From Roseburia sp. AM59-24XD (GTDB lineage Bacteria > Bacillota > Clostridia > Lachnospirales > Lachnospiraceae), in NCBI RefSeq assembly GCF_003478445.1, contig NZ_QUET01000009.1:1-64000 (forward strand): 64,000 nt of DNA, in the 5' to 3' direction. The notes below the pieces were generated by a model. It ran no database searches. It saw only the letters and a program-made list of their open reading frames with translations, and was not told the origin of the DNA. Below, piece by piece: positions 8,227-16,804 of this stretch. Position numbers and translations under genes: made by a program. The first letter of the stretch is position 1. Every line of letters starts with the position of its first letter.

Positions 8227-8916
8227 TTATTTCCAAGGTCTCTTTTTCCCTGTCCAGCTCTTAGACTTCCAGTATTCAGCATCACAGGGATTAAACCCTT
8301 TTCTCTGTGCGAAATGCATAGCCCAAAACATTGCTCTTGTTTTTATTCCGGGCTTCACGTGTTTTGAATTATTTACAATTTTCTTTGCAATTCCTGACGT
8401 TGCTTTATCAATTGCACATTTTTTCTTCTCACTGACACCATTCCAGTTCACCGCGGCAACACGGACACCATACTGATATCTTTTCGCTACTCCCCAGAAG
8501 AACAGACTATCCACCATATCCTTGTTCGTCGGCTTCATGCCTGCACCAGCCGCTGTAGATATGCATACTCCCTGCTTCCTGAACATAGATCCTTGGGGAC
8601 GATGCACCATCCATCTGTAACCATAATGATCTAAAAAAGTCTTCATGGCTCCTGTTACATGATATACATAAACCGGACTTGCCAGGATAATAACATCGGC
8701 TTCATCCATTGCATCAGTCAATGGTCTCAGTTTTTCATAATGGGGACATTTCTTTTCTGATTCCATAAAACATTTTGTACATCCAACACAAAATTCTCCA
8801 AAATCTCTTGGAAGAAAGAATTCTTTTATGTCCCCCTTTATTTTCTCTGCCAACATGCGGGCAATGTGATAAGTGGAACCTTTATGATTTTGACCGTGTA
8901 TAATTACTATCTTCAT
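8227..8916 (-). CDS. Flavodoxin-like NAD(P)H-dependent FMN oxidoreductase
   Basis: The first strand MKIVIIHGQNHKGSTYHIAR is the flavodoxin-type FMN phosphate loop. FCVGCTKCF contributes Cys residues as in iron-sulfur flavoproteins or NADPH-FMN reductases, and ADVIILASPVYVYHVTGAMK is the second FMN contact. At 229 residues it is longer than the minimal fold, with a basic C-terminal tail (KSWTGKKRPWK). It probably reduces FMN or a small electrophile in the cytoplasm; the physiological substrate is unknown. Confidence 0.75.
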   Translation of the reverse strand: MKIVIIHGQNHKGSTYHIARMLAEKIKGDIKEFFLPRDFGEFCVGCTKCFMESEKKCPHYEKLRPLTDAMDEADVIILASPVYVYHVTGAMKTFLDHYGYRWMVHRPQGSMFRKQGVCISTAAGAGMKPTNKDMVDSLFFWGVAKRYQYGVRVAAVNWNGVSEKKKCAIDKATSGIAKKIVNNSKHVKPGIKTRAMFWAMHFAQRKGFNPCDAEYWKSKSWTGKKRPWK

Positions 8917-9090
8917 ATTATCATTATCTCCATTCCTTAATTTCCATACCGATTGCCTTCCTTTCTTACCTGTAATTGTCTCAAGACATTTACCCTCTAT
9001 TTACAGTTCCATCAACATACCATATCCGTACTTTCATTCACCTGACCTTTATCCTATCGTTCTGACATAAACTTTGCAACTCCAATTTAT

Positions 9091-9270
9091 TTAGTAATGT
9101 TCCATACAGAAATCGACCCATTCTTTTACTTTCTTTCCAACTTCATCAGCATTCAGATTGTCGACATTTAAAACATCCACATTTTCTCTTCCATAAAACC
9201 ATTTTCTTTTTAATGGCAATAAATATTTTAAATGATGTTCGAAGAAGTTTCTGGAAAATGAAAGTATCAT
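9091..9270 (-). CDS. Short ORF (59 aa), probably a gene remnant
   Basis: A 59-codon frame starts at ATG 9270 with an excellent GGAGG 7 nt upstream. The product (RNFFEHHLKYLLPLKRKWF, then DVLNVDNLNADEVGKKVKEW) is basic then acidic and ends FCMEHY. I do not recognise it; it reads like the end of a larger enzyme joined to a new start, although the ribosome site argues that it is translated. Junction motifs of the accessory array lie at both its ends (about 9077-9093 and 9281-9297). Confidence 0.4.
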   Translation of the reverse strand: MILSFSRNFFEHHLKYLLPLKRKWFYGRENVDVLNVDNLNADEVGKKVKEWVDFCMEHY

Positions 9271-9297
9271 ATGTATTCCTCCACAACTTCAAATCTG

Positions 9298-9774
9298 TCA
9301 CTCTATTTCAGTACGAATGGTAAATTCATCCGGAAGACTGTAAATCTCTTTTTTCAGGAATAGCGGATAAAAATACTCTTCTTTCAATCTATCAAACTCC
9401 AGCCATTCGAATGTAAGTATATGCTTACCTTCTGTCAAAGTAAAGGTGTTGCCCTTTTCCAGTAAATTTGTATCTGAAATATCCATCAAAAAGTAAATAC
9501 ACAATTCATGATAACACATGCCATCCACATCTTCTGTAAAAAACGCCTGATTGAGCCAGACCGGACGCGTAATCTTCGGTGTCACACCAAGTTCTTCCTG
9601 AACTTCCCGTACCACCGCCTGCTCAGCCGTTTCCCCCATCGTAACTCTTCCGCCGGGAAGGTAAAAGTACGGCGATTGTTCATCGTGCATCGCCAGAATT
9701 TTATTCCCGGAGATTATCATTGCACATACTCTGTAATTAAATTTTTGATTTTCGTATTTATATGAAATATCCAT
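9298..9774 (-). CDS. NUDIX hydrolase
   Basis: The protein carries a complete NUDIX box, GGRVTMGETAEQAVVREVQE followed by ELG (GX5EX7REUXEEXGU), which binds the divalent metal that drives hydrolysis of a nucleoside-diphosphate-linked substrate. The domain begins VCAMIISGNKILAMHDEQSP. I prefer the ATG at 9774 because GGAGA lies 5 nt upstream; the ATG at 9786 would add MENE. Substrate unknown. A second NUDIX gene of the array is at 28733. Confidence 0.8.
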   Translation of the reverse strand: MDISYKYENQKFNYRVCAMIISGNKILAMHDEQSPYFYLPGGRVTMGETAEQAVVREVQEELGVTPKITRPVWLNQAFFTEDVDGMCYHELCIYFLMDISDTNLLEKGNTFTLTEGKHILTFEWLEFDRLKEEYFYPLFLKKEIYSLPDEFTIRTEIE

Positions 9775-9846
9775 TTCGTTCTCCAAATTTCAATTTACTA
9801 CACCATTTCAAAACCCAAAAAAGTTTTTAATCTTATTACAATTTAC

Positions 9847-10680
9847 TTAGTCTTTTTTTATAAAATCTTGAATAATAGTTAGAACTGTTTCTGAAAAATA
9901 TATATTTCCTCCATGTTCTTCCCAATCCTTTATCTCATAATACTCCACGCTGTGATTTTTCTCTTCCAATTTTTTATATAATATTCTGCTATTTTCAACA
10001 GAAACAACAGGATCGTTTATACAATGAAACATCAATACAGGTGGCAATATTATGTCATCACTAATTAAAGATGTACATGATGCTTTATATGCAATTTCTT
10101 CATTTTCCTCAATACTATTAATCCCCAGAAGAACTGTTGAGGGGCGAACAGACATCCAAGGTGGTAATGGCTCATTGGCACAAATCAAAATATCAGAGGA
10201 TGCACTCTCTAAAATTACTCCTTTTACATTCGGCATTTCAATCATTCCACAGGCGTTATGTAGCACTGCCATCATAGCTAAATGCCCCCCTGAAGAATGT
10301 CCCATAAGATAAGCTTCTTTTATATCAAACGGAAGATCAAATTTTGTTATTTTTTCTGCAACGCACTCCATCGCATTTTTAATATCCTCTATCTGCGCTG
10401 GAAAAATTGCAATATCAGACTCACGAACCTCAATTGATACAATTGCAGCCCCCTTTTTCGCTAACTCTACGAGTTTTGGAATATCGTTATACATTTCTTG
10501 TTTGTGCCATGCTGCACCAGTAATATAAAAAATAACTGGGTATTTCTTTTCAAGTCCCTTTTTACTATATGGCATGATAACTTGCAAATGACGTTTACAA
10601 TTCCCATAATCAAAATATTCCCAATTGGGGGAATACAGCCATTCCAAATCATTAAATTTAACTTCTATTTCTTTCTTCAT
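9847..10680 (-). CDS. Alpha/beta hydrolase, esterase-like
   Basis: The 277-residue product has the BD-FAE/acetyl-esterase layout. YPVIFYITGAAWHKQEMY supplies an oxyanion region resembling HGGxW, MGHSSGGHLAMM holds the nucleophile serine, HCINDPVV the acid, and EEHGGN near the C-terminus the histidine. It probably hydrolyses small acyl esters in the cytoplasm; there is no signal peptide. An AGGAG ribosome site precedes the ATG. Confidence 0.75.
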   Translation of the reverse strand: MKKEIEVKFNDLEWLYSPNWEYFDYGNCKRHLQVIMPYSKKGLEKKYPVIFYITGAAWHKQEMYNDIPKLVELAKKGAAIVSIEVRESDIAIFPAQIEDIKNAMECVAEKITKFDLPFDIKEAYLMGHSSGGHLAMMAVLHNACGMIEMPNVKGVILESASSDILICANEPLPPWMSVRPSTVLLGINSIEENEEIAYKASCTSLISDDIILPPVLMFHCINDPVVSVENSRILYKKLEEKNHSVEYYEIKDWEEHGGNIYFSETVLTIIQDFIKKD

Positions 10681-10829
10681 TATGTTCTCCTATATACTTT
10701 CACGATACTGCTATTTCAATTTTTAATTCATTGCATACTCTCTTTTACTATTTGACTATTTACTATTCCAAAATATTATAACCGAGTTTCCATTTCTCCT
10801 GAATCACTAAATCTAAATTTCCAATATTT

Positions 10830-11591
10830 CTATTCTACAATATAGCAAGCCAATTCAAGAGCAATATCAAAATGTCCTGTGTCATGCTGTGTATGTTTAA
10901 CCTGATTTTTCTCCATCCGTTCATTCCATTTAGGCGCATCTAACAAATCACCACAAGTAAAAAAGAAATATGCATTCAGTTTTCTATAATCACATACAGC
11001 TTGAACTGCAGCACATTCCATTTCGACCGAAATGCAGCCATCGGCTTTACGTTTTTCGAAATTCGCTCTCGTTTCTCTATGCACTGCATCTGTTGTCCAT
11101 GTTTTTCCTTTCACATAAGGTAAACCAACTGTTTCCATAAAATTCGCTACTACATCTGCATTTTGGATTTTAATATAATCTGAAGCAGGCGCATAATGAT
11201 ATGAAGTTCCTTCATCACGGTAAGCCTCAGTAGGCACCATAACCTTTCCACGTGCAATCTCTTTATTCAAACATCCCGAACCACCAAAAACAACATATTT
11301 ATCCGTATTAATAATCGACATAGTATCTTCTATATCTGCCACACATGCTGGTGCTCCAACATAAGACATATATACAGCAAAATACCTATTCTTATACTCA
11401 AATTCATAAACAGGATTCACACCATTAGATGAAAATAAATCTCCAATTTTTTTGCACTCAAAGTTTTCTAAAACATATTTTAAAATTACATGAGAAAAAG
11501 TAAGAATGCAAGCATCTACCTTAACCGCTTTGTCGTTACGATTAACCTTAATTATTTCTTCCGATAAATTGTCAAATGTATCTGTTATCAT
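10830..11591 (-). CDS. Nucleoside phosphorylase (uridine/purine phosphorylase superfamily)
   Basis: GGSGCLN (phosphate-binding glycine region) and SVEMECAAVQAV (the family signature that contacts the nucleoside ribose through Met-Glu) identify a PNP/UDP-type phosphorylase. Such enzymes split a nucleoside with phosphate into a base and ribose-1-phosphate. The length (253 aa) fits the hexameric class, and TWTTDAVHRETRANFEKRK resembles uridine phosphorylase-like members. A GGAGG ribosome site precedes the ATG. Confidence 0.75.
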   Translation of the reverse strand: MITDTFDNLSEEIIKVNRNDKAVKVDACILTFSHVILKYVLENFECKKIGDLFSSNGVNPVYEFEYKNRYFAVYMSYVGAPACVADIEDTMSIINTDKYVVFGGSGCLNKEIARGKVMVPTEAYRDEGTSYHYAPASDYIKIQNADVVANFMETVGLPYVKGKTWTTDAVHRETRANFEKRKADGCISVEMECAAVQAVCDYRKLNAYFFFTCGDLLDAPKWNERMEKNQVKHTQHDTGHFDIALELACYIVE

Positions 11592-11631
11592 TTTTCAAAC
11601 CTCCAAACCAACAAATATGAATTTATTTACT

Positions 11632-11862
11632 TTATCGAGCAAATTTTTTCTCTGTAACCGATGTTGTCCACTTGCCGAATGCCTGAGAATCTATGCTTGG
11701 AACATAGCCGAGATTCTTATACCCTAATTTTTCAAGCAATCCAATACTGGCTATATTCTCGCATTCTGTAAAACTGATAAACTCCCATTTTGGAGCCATC
11801 TTATGAAGATGCTCATGCAAAACGGTTAGAGCCTCAAAAGCATATCCCTGTCGATGATATTT
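11632..11862 (-). pseudogene. C-terminal fragment of a GNAT acetyltransferase
   Basis: An open stretch encodes YHRQGYAFEALTVLHEHLHK (motif A of RimJ-like GNATs) and ASIGLLEKLGYKNLG (motif B) and then ends normally. The N-terminal half is missing and there is no ribosome site. The fragment abuts the 3' end of the next GNAT gene, so a deletion or recombination probably joined them. Confidence 0.7.
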
Positions 11863-11904
11863 CGAACAAAAAGCATCCCTTGCTCAAAAAGCTCGGTCAA
11901 TTTA

Positions 11905-12672
11905 TTATTTATTCATATTCTCAACAAAGCCTGCATCTTTTACTGTCATCTCTACCCATCCCGGAACAAAGCCGCTCCGTAATGCATTTTTAACGGATTT
12001 AAGATTCGACCAGGCGCAACAGTAAAATGGCACCTTGCCTCTATCAATTATCTCTATCGCCAAATTACTTGTTAATGAAGAAGCAATCCCCTGCCTGCGA
12101 TACTCAGGCAAAACATCAATTCCGATTTGCCACATATCATCACAATCTGCAGAACAGGCAGAAAGTCCGATCAGTTTTCCGTTATCATAAGCACCCACCC
12201 CAAGAACATCCAATTGCTTTCTATCTTCGCAGAGTGCGTTCCCCCAGGTTGGGAGATACAAATCCGAAAAATCCTTTTGTTCCAGCACCTTAAGCGGATA
12301 GCTGCATTTTCTTCTTTTCAAGGCATTCACATCCGGCAAAAAATACTCTGCCATAAAACAAACACGGTACCCATATTCTTTCATTCGTTCATCTAACCAA
12401 TGCATATTGGGAGTTTCAAAACAATGATAAAACTCATATTTACTTAGATACCTTTCAACAATTTCTCTATATTCATCTTTTACAGACGCAACTATATTAC
12501 TTCCATACGAAATTAAATTGCAGGCAATAGGTTCTTTATAGTATCTTTTGGCCAATGGTCCAATTTCAGACTTTACAAACACATTTGTGTCCATAAGAAA
12601 ATCGGAAGCCTTCGCATTCGTATCGTATGCCGATTGCTGCATTGCGATATCAAGGATCTCGTTATTTGTCAT
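11905..12672 (-). CDS. GNAT family N-acetyltransferase (two-part, 255 aa)
   Basis: The N-terminal 140 residues are of the type found in GNAT_acetyltran/FR47-like proteins. The C-terminal domain holds GVGAYDNGKLIGLSACSADC and WQIGIDVLPEYRRQGIASSL (acetyl-CoA site RRQGIA) and ends with WSNLKSVKNALRSGFVPGW. The substrate is unknown. A GTGAGG ribosome site precedes the ATG. Confidence 0.75.
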   Translation of the reverse strand: MTNNEILDIAMQQSAYDTNAKASDFLMDTNVFVKSEIGPLAKRYYKEPIACNLISYGSNIVASVKDEYREIVERYLSKYEFYHCFETPNMHWLDERMKEYGYRVCFMAEYFLPDVNALKRRKCSYPLKVLEQKDFSDLYLPTWGNALCEDRKQLDVLGVGAYDNGKLIGLSACSADCDDMWQIGIDVLPEYRRQGIASSLTSNLAIEIIDRGKVPFYCCAWSNLKSVKNALRSGFVPGWVEMTVKDAGFVENMNK

Positions 12673-12761
12673 ATTTCATTACCTCACATATTATATAACT
12701 CTATTATACTTTATATCGAAAGAATTGTATGTACATTTTTTATCGTATTTTGTAATGTAAA

Positions 12762-12792
12762 ATCAGACAGTCTCGTTATAAGACTGCCTGCT
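12762..12792 (-). terminator. Probable terminator after the HAD gene
   Basis: CAGACAGTCT and AGACTGCCTG form a stem with one mismatch around a 7-nt loop, 24 nt past the HAD stop. On the minus strand it is followed by ATTTTACATT, a weak U-tract. Confidence 0.45.
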
Positions 12793-12815
12793 GATGCGTT
12801 CTACATTTTCCTTGT

Positions 12816-13664
12816 TTACCCATCGATATCTGTAACAAATTTGTCACCATCCCATCGTTCCGATAAAAACTTTGCAACTCCATCTTCATCATTGTCATCA
12901 ATAACCGAGGTTGCTTTCTCTTTCAACTCATCTATTGCATTTTCAACTGCATAAGCTTCATCCGCAATTTCAAACATTGAAATGTCATTGACCGAATCTC
13001 CAAATACCACAATGCGATCACATCCCATTTTCTCTTTGAACTTCAATATCACTTTTGCCTTCGTGGCATTTAACGGACAAATTTCTAACCAATAATCTTC
13101 TTCATATGTATCTTTTGAAAATACACACTCCCAATTGCCTGCTTTTCTCATTTCTTCATACAATGGTTGAAGTTCCTGCTTTTTCGCAATCAAAGTACAA
13201 TATATAACATTTCCCTCAAAAATATCCTGATCATCATTTATTATTCGTATTCGCTTATCGTTATGATCTTCCGTATAATTTTCTAATCCATCACTGATTT
13301 CTCTGTTTCCGAAATTTTTTACTATTTTCCCATCGATATATGATGTTACAAATCCAAATTTTCTTATCTTATCTCCTAATAATATTTTAAGATTATTCAT
13401 ATCTTGTTCTGAAAACTGTAAAATTTCAATTTCGTTTTTCTTGATAGGGTCTACGAAAACTGTACCATTTCGTGTAATAACAGGAAGATTAAAATGAATG
13501 TCTTTCGTGATTTCATATGCACTTTGAAATAATCTTGCTGTAGCATATGTGATAAGCATCCCCTCATCTATCAATCTATTGACGGTTTCAAGCGTGTATC
13601 TTGACAATGTTTTGTCAGTTCTCATTAATGTCCCGTCTAAATCAGTAACATATAAAGTAGTCAT
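12816..13664 (-). CDS. HAD-superfamily (Cof-type, IIB) phosphatase
   Basis: VTDLDGTLMRTD is motif I with the nucleophile Asp, LITYATAR is motif II, a Lys in KAKVILKFKEK is likely motif III, and VVFGDSVNDISMF is motif IV. A cap domain of about 110 residues lies between motifs II and III, typical of Cof-type sugar-phosphate or nucleotide phosphatases. It is a paralogue of the HAD gene at 25321; the two now flank the mobile element. A GAGG ribosome site precedes ATG 13664. Confidence 0.8.
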   Translation of the reverse strand: MTTLYVTDLDGTLMRTDKTLSRYTLETVNRLIDEGMLITYATARLFQSAYEITKDIHFNLPVITRNGTVFVDPIKKNEIEILQFSEQDMNNLKILLGDKIRKFGFVTSYIDGKIVKNFGNREISDGLENYTEDHNDKRIRIINDDQDIFEGNVIYCTLIAKKQELQPLYEEMRKAGNWECVFSKDTYEEDYWLEICPLNATKAKVILKFKEKMGCDRIVVFGDSVNDISMFEIADEAYAVENAIDELKEKATSVIDDNDEDGVAKFLSERWDGDKFVTDIDG

Positions 13665-13715
13665 TTTTCAATCCTCACAACAGTCAATTTTTAATTCCAC
13701 TGTAAATGTTCTTAG

Positions 13716-13734
13716 ACCAGCAAACTGGAATTTA
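13716..13734 (-). repeat. Array junction motif (copy upstream of HAD gene 1)
   Basis: On the minus strand this reads AAATTCCAGTTTGCTGGT. Related short sequences occur at many junctions of the accessory array; a second block at 13699-13713 together with this one is shared with 27779-27810. It lies just outside the presumed left end of the mobile element. Confidence 0.45.
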
Positions 13735-13802
13735 TATAATTATCTCTCTAACTTTCCCCATTTTATAGGCTTTCCCGCCTGTCCATTAGTGAAATGATAT
13801 GT

Positions 13803-13857
13803 AGTTTCCCTTATTTTACCCTTATGAGATAATCACAAGGGAAATAAGGGAATTTTT
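13803..13857. repeat. Left-end arm-site repeats of the element
   Basis: TTTCCCTT, ACCCTTA, AAGGGAAA and AAGGGAA occur within about 50 nt just outside the integrase stop codon, in inverted arrangement. Similar words are at the right end (25150-25215). They are probably integrase arm-binding sites; this is inference from position and repetition. Confidence 0.55.
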
Positions 13858-15153
13858 TTAATCATTGCCTACCACTTTATCAAGAAGCCTAACTGATTTT
13901 CGTTTAGCATCTCTTGTGGAGTGAGCATAGACATTCATTGTGGTACTTACATCTGAGTGTCCTAACAGTTCCTGCACATCTTTTGGGGCAGCTCCATTTG
14001 CTAAAAGGTTGCTTGTATAGGTGTGACGTAACTGGTGGAAATGAAAGCCTTCAAATCCCTCTAATGTTTTTGCCACCTTTCTGCAAACAGTCCCCAAAGT
14101 AGTTGGAAGTTCCAGACAACCATCCGGTCTTAAACAGACGAAAGAAATTTCTTTATAATCTGCCGGGACTTCCTCTGTTCTGTCTAAGCAATAATATTCG
14201 TAGTACACTCTGTTTTTCTCTTTGACCGCTTTGTAGTAGTTCGTGTGATAAAGTTCTCCGTACTGCATTCGATTTTTTAACTGCTCTTTCCGGGCATTAC
14301 GGAAAATCTCTACCAGCGTATCTCCAAAATCAACAATCCTCACTTTTTTCCGCTTGGTTGGTCCGATGATATATTTGCGCTTTGAGCCATCGTATCGGAT
14401 GCTACGTCTTATGGTAAGGCATTGTTCTTCCAGATTTACGTCCTGCCACGCCAAACCGCAGGCTTCTCCAATACGAAGCCCGGCATAATAGGCTATCTGG
14501 ATTGGAAGTATTGCGGCTGGGTTCTTTTTTTTCAGATAAGCAAGCAATCTTTCATAATCTTCTCGTGAAATTGGTTGGATATTTCCGTCCATGTCCTCGT
14601 CTGAAAACAAATCAACTTCATCCGTCTGATACCGCAGTTTAATATACTGCATGGGATTAAACGTAATATACTGTTTTGGAAATACTGCAAAGCGGAAGGA
14701 CTGCTGCATGACTGCGGAAAAAGAATGGATGTAATCTTTGCTGTAACCCTTTCTCTCTTTTCCGTCGGGATGAACTCCCCCGAAGGAAAGCAAATCAAAA
14801 AAGGATTGCAAATGTTCAGAGGTTACATTTTTCAGTTTCCGTTCTGCCAATGGGTGTTTCTTAATATTTCGGATTGTTCCGAGGTAATTCTCCACCGTAC
14901 CATTGCTGAGCGTACCTGTTTTTAATTCCTCCTCTGCCCACACATCCAGAAGTTGTCCGACTGTGAGATTTTCCGCTTTGGCAACAAATTTCTTTTTCTC
15001 ATAATCATCCATTGCCTGACGGAGCAGCTTTTCAGTTCCACTTTTGCTTTCTGTTCCAACGCATTCTTTCTGAACAAGATTGCCGCTTGCGTCCTCTACA
15101 TAGAAGCGGTAGTACCATTTCTTTCCTTTTTTTCTTACAGATCCTTTTGCCAT
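13858..15153 (-). CDS. int: Tyrosine recombinase/integrase of the element
   Basis: The 431-residue enzyme catalyses excision and integration. The N-terminal part (GSVRKKGKKWYYRFYVEDAS) is an arm-binding AP2-like region, followed by a SAM-like core-binding domain (LTVGQLLDVWAEEEL onwards). The catalytic domain shows the Arg in YAGLRIGEACGL, HQLRHTYTSNLLANG (H-x-x-R), ELLGHSDVSTTMNVYAH (second His and the nucleophile Tyr). The start at 15153 is chosen over 15183 because AAAGGAG lies upstream. It sits at the left end and is transcribed outward, as in Tn916/Tn1549-like elements. Confidence 0.92.
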   Translation of the reverse strand: MAKGSVRKKGKKWYYRFYVEDASGNLVQKECVGTESKSGTEKLLRQAMDDYEKKKFVAKAENLTVGQLLDVWAEEELKTGTLSNGTVENYLGTIRNIKKHPLAERKLKNVTSEHLQSFFDLLSFGGVHPDGKERKGYSKDYIHSFSAVMQQSFRFAVFPKQYITFNPMQYIKLRYQTDEVDLFSDEDMDGNIQPISREDYERLLAYLKKKNPAAILPIQIAYYAGLRIGEACGLAWQDVNLEEQCLTIRRSIRYDGSKRKYIIGPTKRKKVRIVDFGDTLVEIFRNARKEQLKNRMQYGELYHTNYYKAVKEKNRVYYEYYCLDRTEEVPADYKEISFVCLRPDGCLELPTTLGTVCRKVAKTLEGFEGFHFHQLRHTYTSNLLANGAAPKDVQELLGHSDVSTTMNVYAHSTRDAKRKSVRLLDKVVGND

Positions 15154-15239
15154 AATCGTATGTCTCCTTTCGATATTAGACAATCGGAACTGATGAAATG
15201 CTTCGTGCGTGTAAGTATATCATAACTCCGGTTGTCTTA

Positions 15240-15869
15240 CTATACCGATTCGGAATCTTCGTATAAGACTTCTGATAAAAGATTTGCAAGCCTTTGTTCT
15301 GCTGTTTTTTGTTTCTTGGAATAGAGCCTTACAATGTCTGCCATCTCATTAAAAGCATTGATGGTAGGAGTGATTTCCCTTAAGAACATAATCTCATTAT
15401 ATTCATCATTCGATTCAAACCCTATTGTTTTGGCAATATCCGTCTGACCAGCATTTCCCTTGAAGTTTTTGCAGGCGAACTGGAAGGAATCCAAAAACAG
15501 ACCATATTGTTTTAACATCAGCAGTAATAAATCTTTTGAAAAAGCATCTTCTTCTTTGGTAAGGGCAAGCGGTAACTGTTCCAGAATATCTCCCATCGCA
15601 TCACGAATCTGTAATTCTCTCTTATCCGTAATGTCGGTTTCATATTCATCTGTTTCCCCTTTGAGCCATTCCACGGATACATGGAGTGCTTCCGAAAGAC
15701 CTTCCAGCACCATTTTTTTCGTATTGTCAATCGAACCATTCTCATAACGCAGGATTGTAGAAGCGGTAACACCCATCTTTTCTGCGACATAAGGCTGTGT
15801 CAGATTCAATTCCAGACGGCGCTGTTTTATTCTGCTGCCTATCAGCTTGCGTAGTTCTTTATCTTTCAT
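15240..15869 (-). CDS. XRE-family repressor of the element
   Basis: Residues 7-62 form a helix-turn-helix (IKQRRLELNLTQPYVAEKMG, then ASTILRYENGS). The C-terminal 140 residues are helical without a peptidase motif, so control probably does not work by RecA-stimulated self-cleavage. The start at 15869 has a strong AAGGAGG site. It is divergent from xis, and its own promoter overlaps an ATTGCA palindrome that also occurs at the xis promoter, so it probably represses both itself and excision. Confidence 0.85.
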   Translation of the reverse strand: MKDKELRKLIGSRIKQRRLELNLTQPYVAEKMGVTASTILRYENGSIDNTKKMVLEGLSEALHVSVEWLKGETDEYETDITDKRELQIRDAMGDILEQLPLALTKEEDAFSKDLLLLMLKQYGLFLDSFQFACKNFKGNAGQTDIAKTIGFESNDEYNEIMFLREITPTINAFNEMADIVRLYSKKQKTAEQRLANLLSEVLYEDSESV

Positions 15870-15899
15870 GCTGACTGCCTCCTTTTTCGGTATGTATGA

Positions 15900-15936
15900 A
15901 TTATAGCATTGTTTTTCTGAAATTGCAATATGCAAT
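15900..15936 (-). promoter_or_regulatory. Promoter and operator of the XRE repressor gene
   Basis: On the minus strand TTGCAA (15923-15928), a 17-nt spacer and perfect TATAAT (15900-15905) form a sigma-A promoter. The palindrome ATTGCAATATGCAAT (15922-15936) overlaps its -35 box, so binding there would shut the promoter. Confidence 0.65.
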
Positions 15937-15966
15937 ATAAAAATTATTTTTAATATTTCGTAACGC

Positions 15967-16022
15967 TTGACAAAAAGATTTGGAAAGGATATACTTACAT
16001 CACAAGAATTGCATAATGCAAT
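15967..16022 (+). promoter_or_regulatory. Promoter and operator of xis
   Basis: A perfect TTGACA (15967-15972), a 17-nt spacer and TATACT (15990-15995) make a strong sigma-A promoter. The palindrome ATTGCATAATGCAAT (16008-16022), sharing half-sites with the repressor-gene operator, lies at the expected transcription start. A protein bound here should block xis and the genes behind it. Confidence 0.7.
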
Positions 16023-16040
16023 TTATAAGGAGGTGATTAT

Positions 16041-16271
16041 ATGACGCAAAGAAAAATTGCATTATCCATCGAAGAAGCTGCTGATTATACGGGAATCGGC
16101 AGAAATACCTTAAGACAGCTTGTAGAATGGAAGAAACTTCCAGTATTAAAGGTTGGTCGCAAAGTCCTGATTAAAACCGATATTCTGGAAATGTTTATGG
16201 AAGCGAATGAAGGTCGTGATTTGAGGGATAGAGGAAATGTAAAAGCCGTAACAAGAACTGCGGCAAATTAA
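16041..16271 (+). CDS. xis: Excisionase/helix-turn-helix DNA-binding protein
   Basis: The 76-residue product has an MerR-like winged helix of the excisionase type: LSIEEAADYTGIGRNTLRQL, then PVLKVGRKVLIKTDILEMF. Such proteins bend the element ends and bias the integrase towards excision. A strong AAGGAGGTGAT ribosome site precedes the ATG. It follows a strong promoter with an operator and stands divergent from the repressor. Confidence 0.85.
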   Translation: MTQRKIALSIEEAADYTGIGRNTLRQLVEWKKLPVLKVGRKVLIKTDILEMFMEANEGRDLRDRGNVKAVTRTAAN

Positions 16272-16411
16272 AAAGGCGGCTTCCAAAGAAACCGCCAAAG
16301 GTTCTATCAGACCGAAGCCATGATATACCTACACGCAAGAAGATTATACCATGTGCTTCTTCTGATACGCAACCGAGAACTTATGTTTGCAAAAGAAAGG
16401 GGAATGTAATC

Positions 16412-16726
16412 ATGGCAAAATCAACAAAAAGTTATGAAGAACGAATGCTTGAAATGGAAAAGAAGGAACAGGAAAGCCTTGAAAAGGCGAAAAGATATGC
16501 AACACAGAAGAAAGAACTTCTGAAACGAAAGAAAGCCGAAGAAAGTAAAAAACGAACCCATAGGCTCTGTCAGATTGGCGGTGCAGTGGAATCCGTTCTT
16601 GGTGCACCTATTGAGGAGGAAGACATCCCAAAGCTGATTGGTTTTCTGAAAAGGCAGGAAGCCAATGGGAAGTTTTTCTCAAAGGCAATGCAGAAAGAAG
16701 CCAATACCGATATGGAGGAAGTGTAA
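16412..16726 (+). CDS. DUF3847 family mobilization-associated protein
   Basis: The 104-residue protein is highly charged and helical over its first half (ERMLEMEKKEQESLEKAKRY), with a compact C-terminal half (GGAVESVLGAPIEEEDIPKL). This is the DUF3847 pattern, commonly found between excisionase and MobA/MobL genes in Firmicute mobilizable elements. A role as an accessory oriT/relaxosome protein is inferred from position. Its stop codon is just upstream of oriT. Confidence 0.7.
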   Translation: MAKSTKSYEERMLEMEKKEQESLEKAKRYATQKKELLKRKKAEESKKRTHRLCQIGGAVESVLGAPIEEEDIPKLIGFLKRQEANGKFFSKAMQKEANTDMEEV

Positions 16727-16751
16727 TGGCGGAGGGGATGAGTTTTTCATT

Positions 16752-16804
16752 CCCTTCATTGCTTTTTCATGAAGGGCGCACTTATGGACAACCAGAGGTC
16801 GTCC
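16752..16804 (-). other. oriT: Putative oriT with MOBQ-type nic site
   Basis: On the minus strand ATAAGTGCGCCCT matches the nic region of MOBQ plasmids such as pIP501, with the expected nick between G and C (complement of 16777/16776). Immediately 5' of it is an inverted repeat GGACGACC/GGTTGTCC (16786-16804, one mismatch), the spacing expected of MOBQ origins. On the other side is a perfect 8-bp repeat CCCTTCAT/ATGAAGGG (16752-16759, 16769-16776). A MobA/MobL relaxase gene follows 250 nt later. The remaining stretch to 17053 is GC-richer, and I see no convincing gene in it. Confidence 0.75.
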
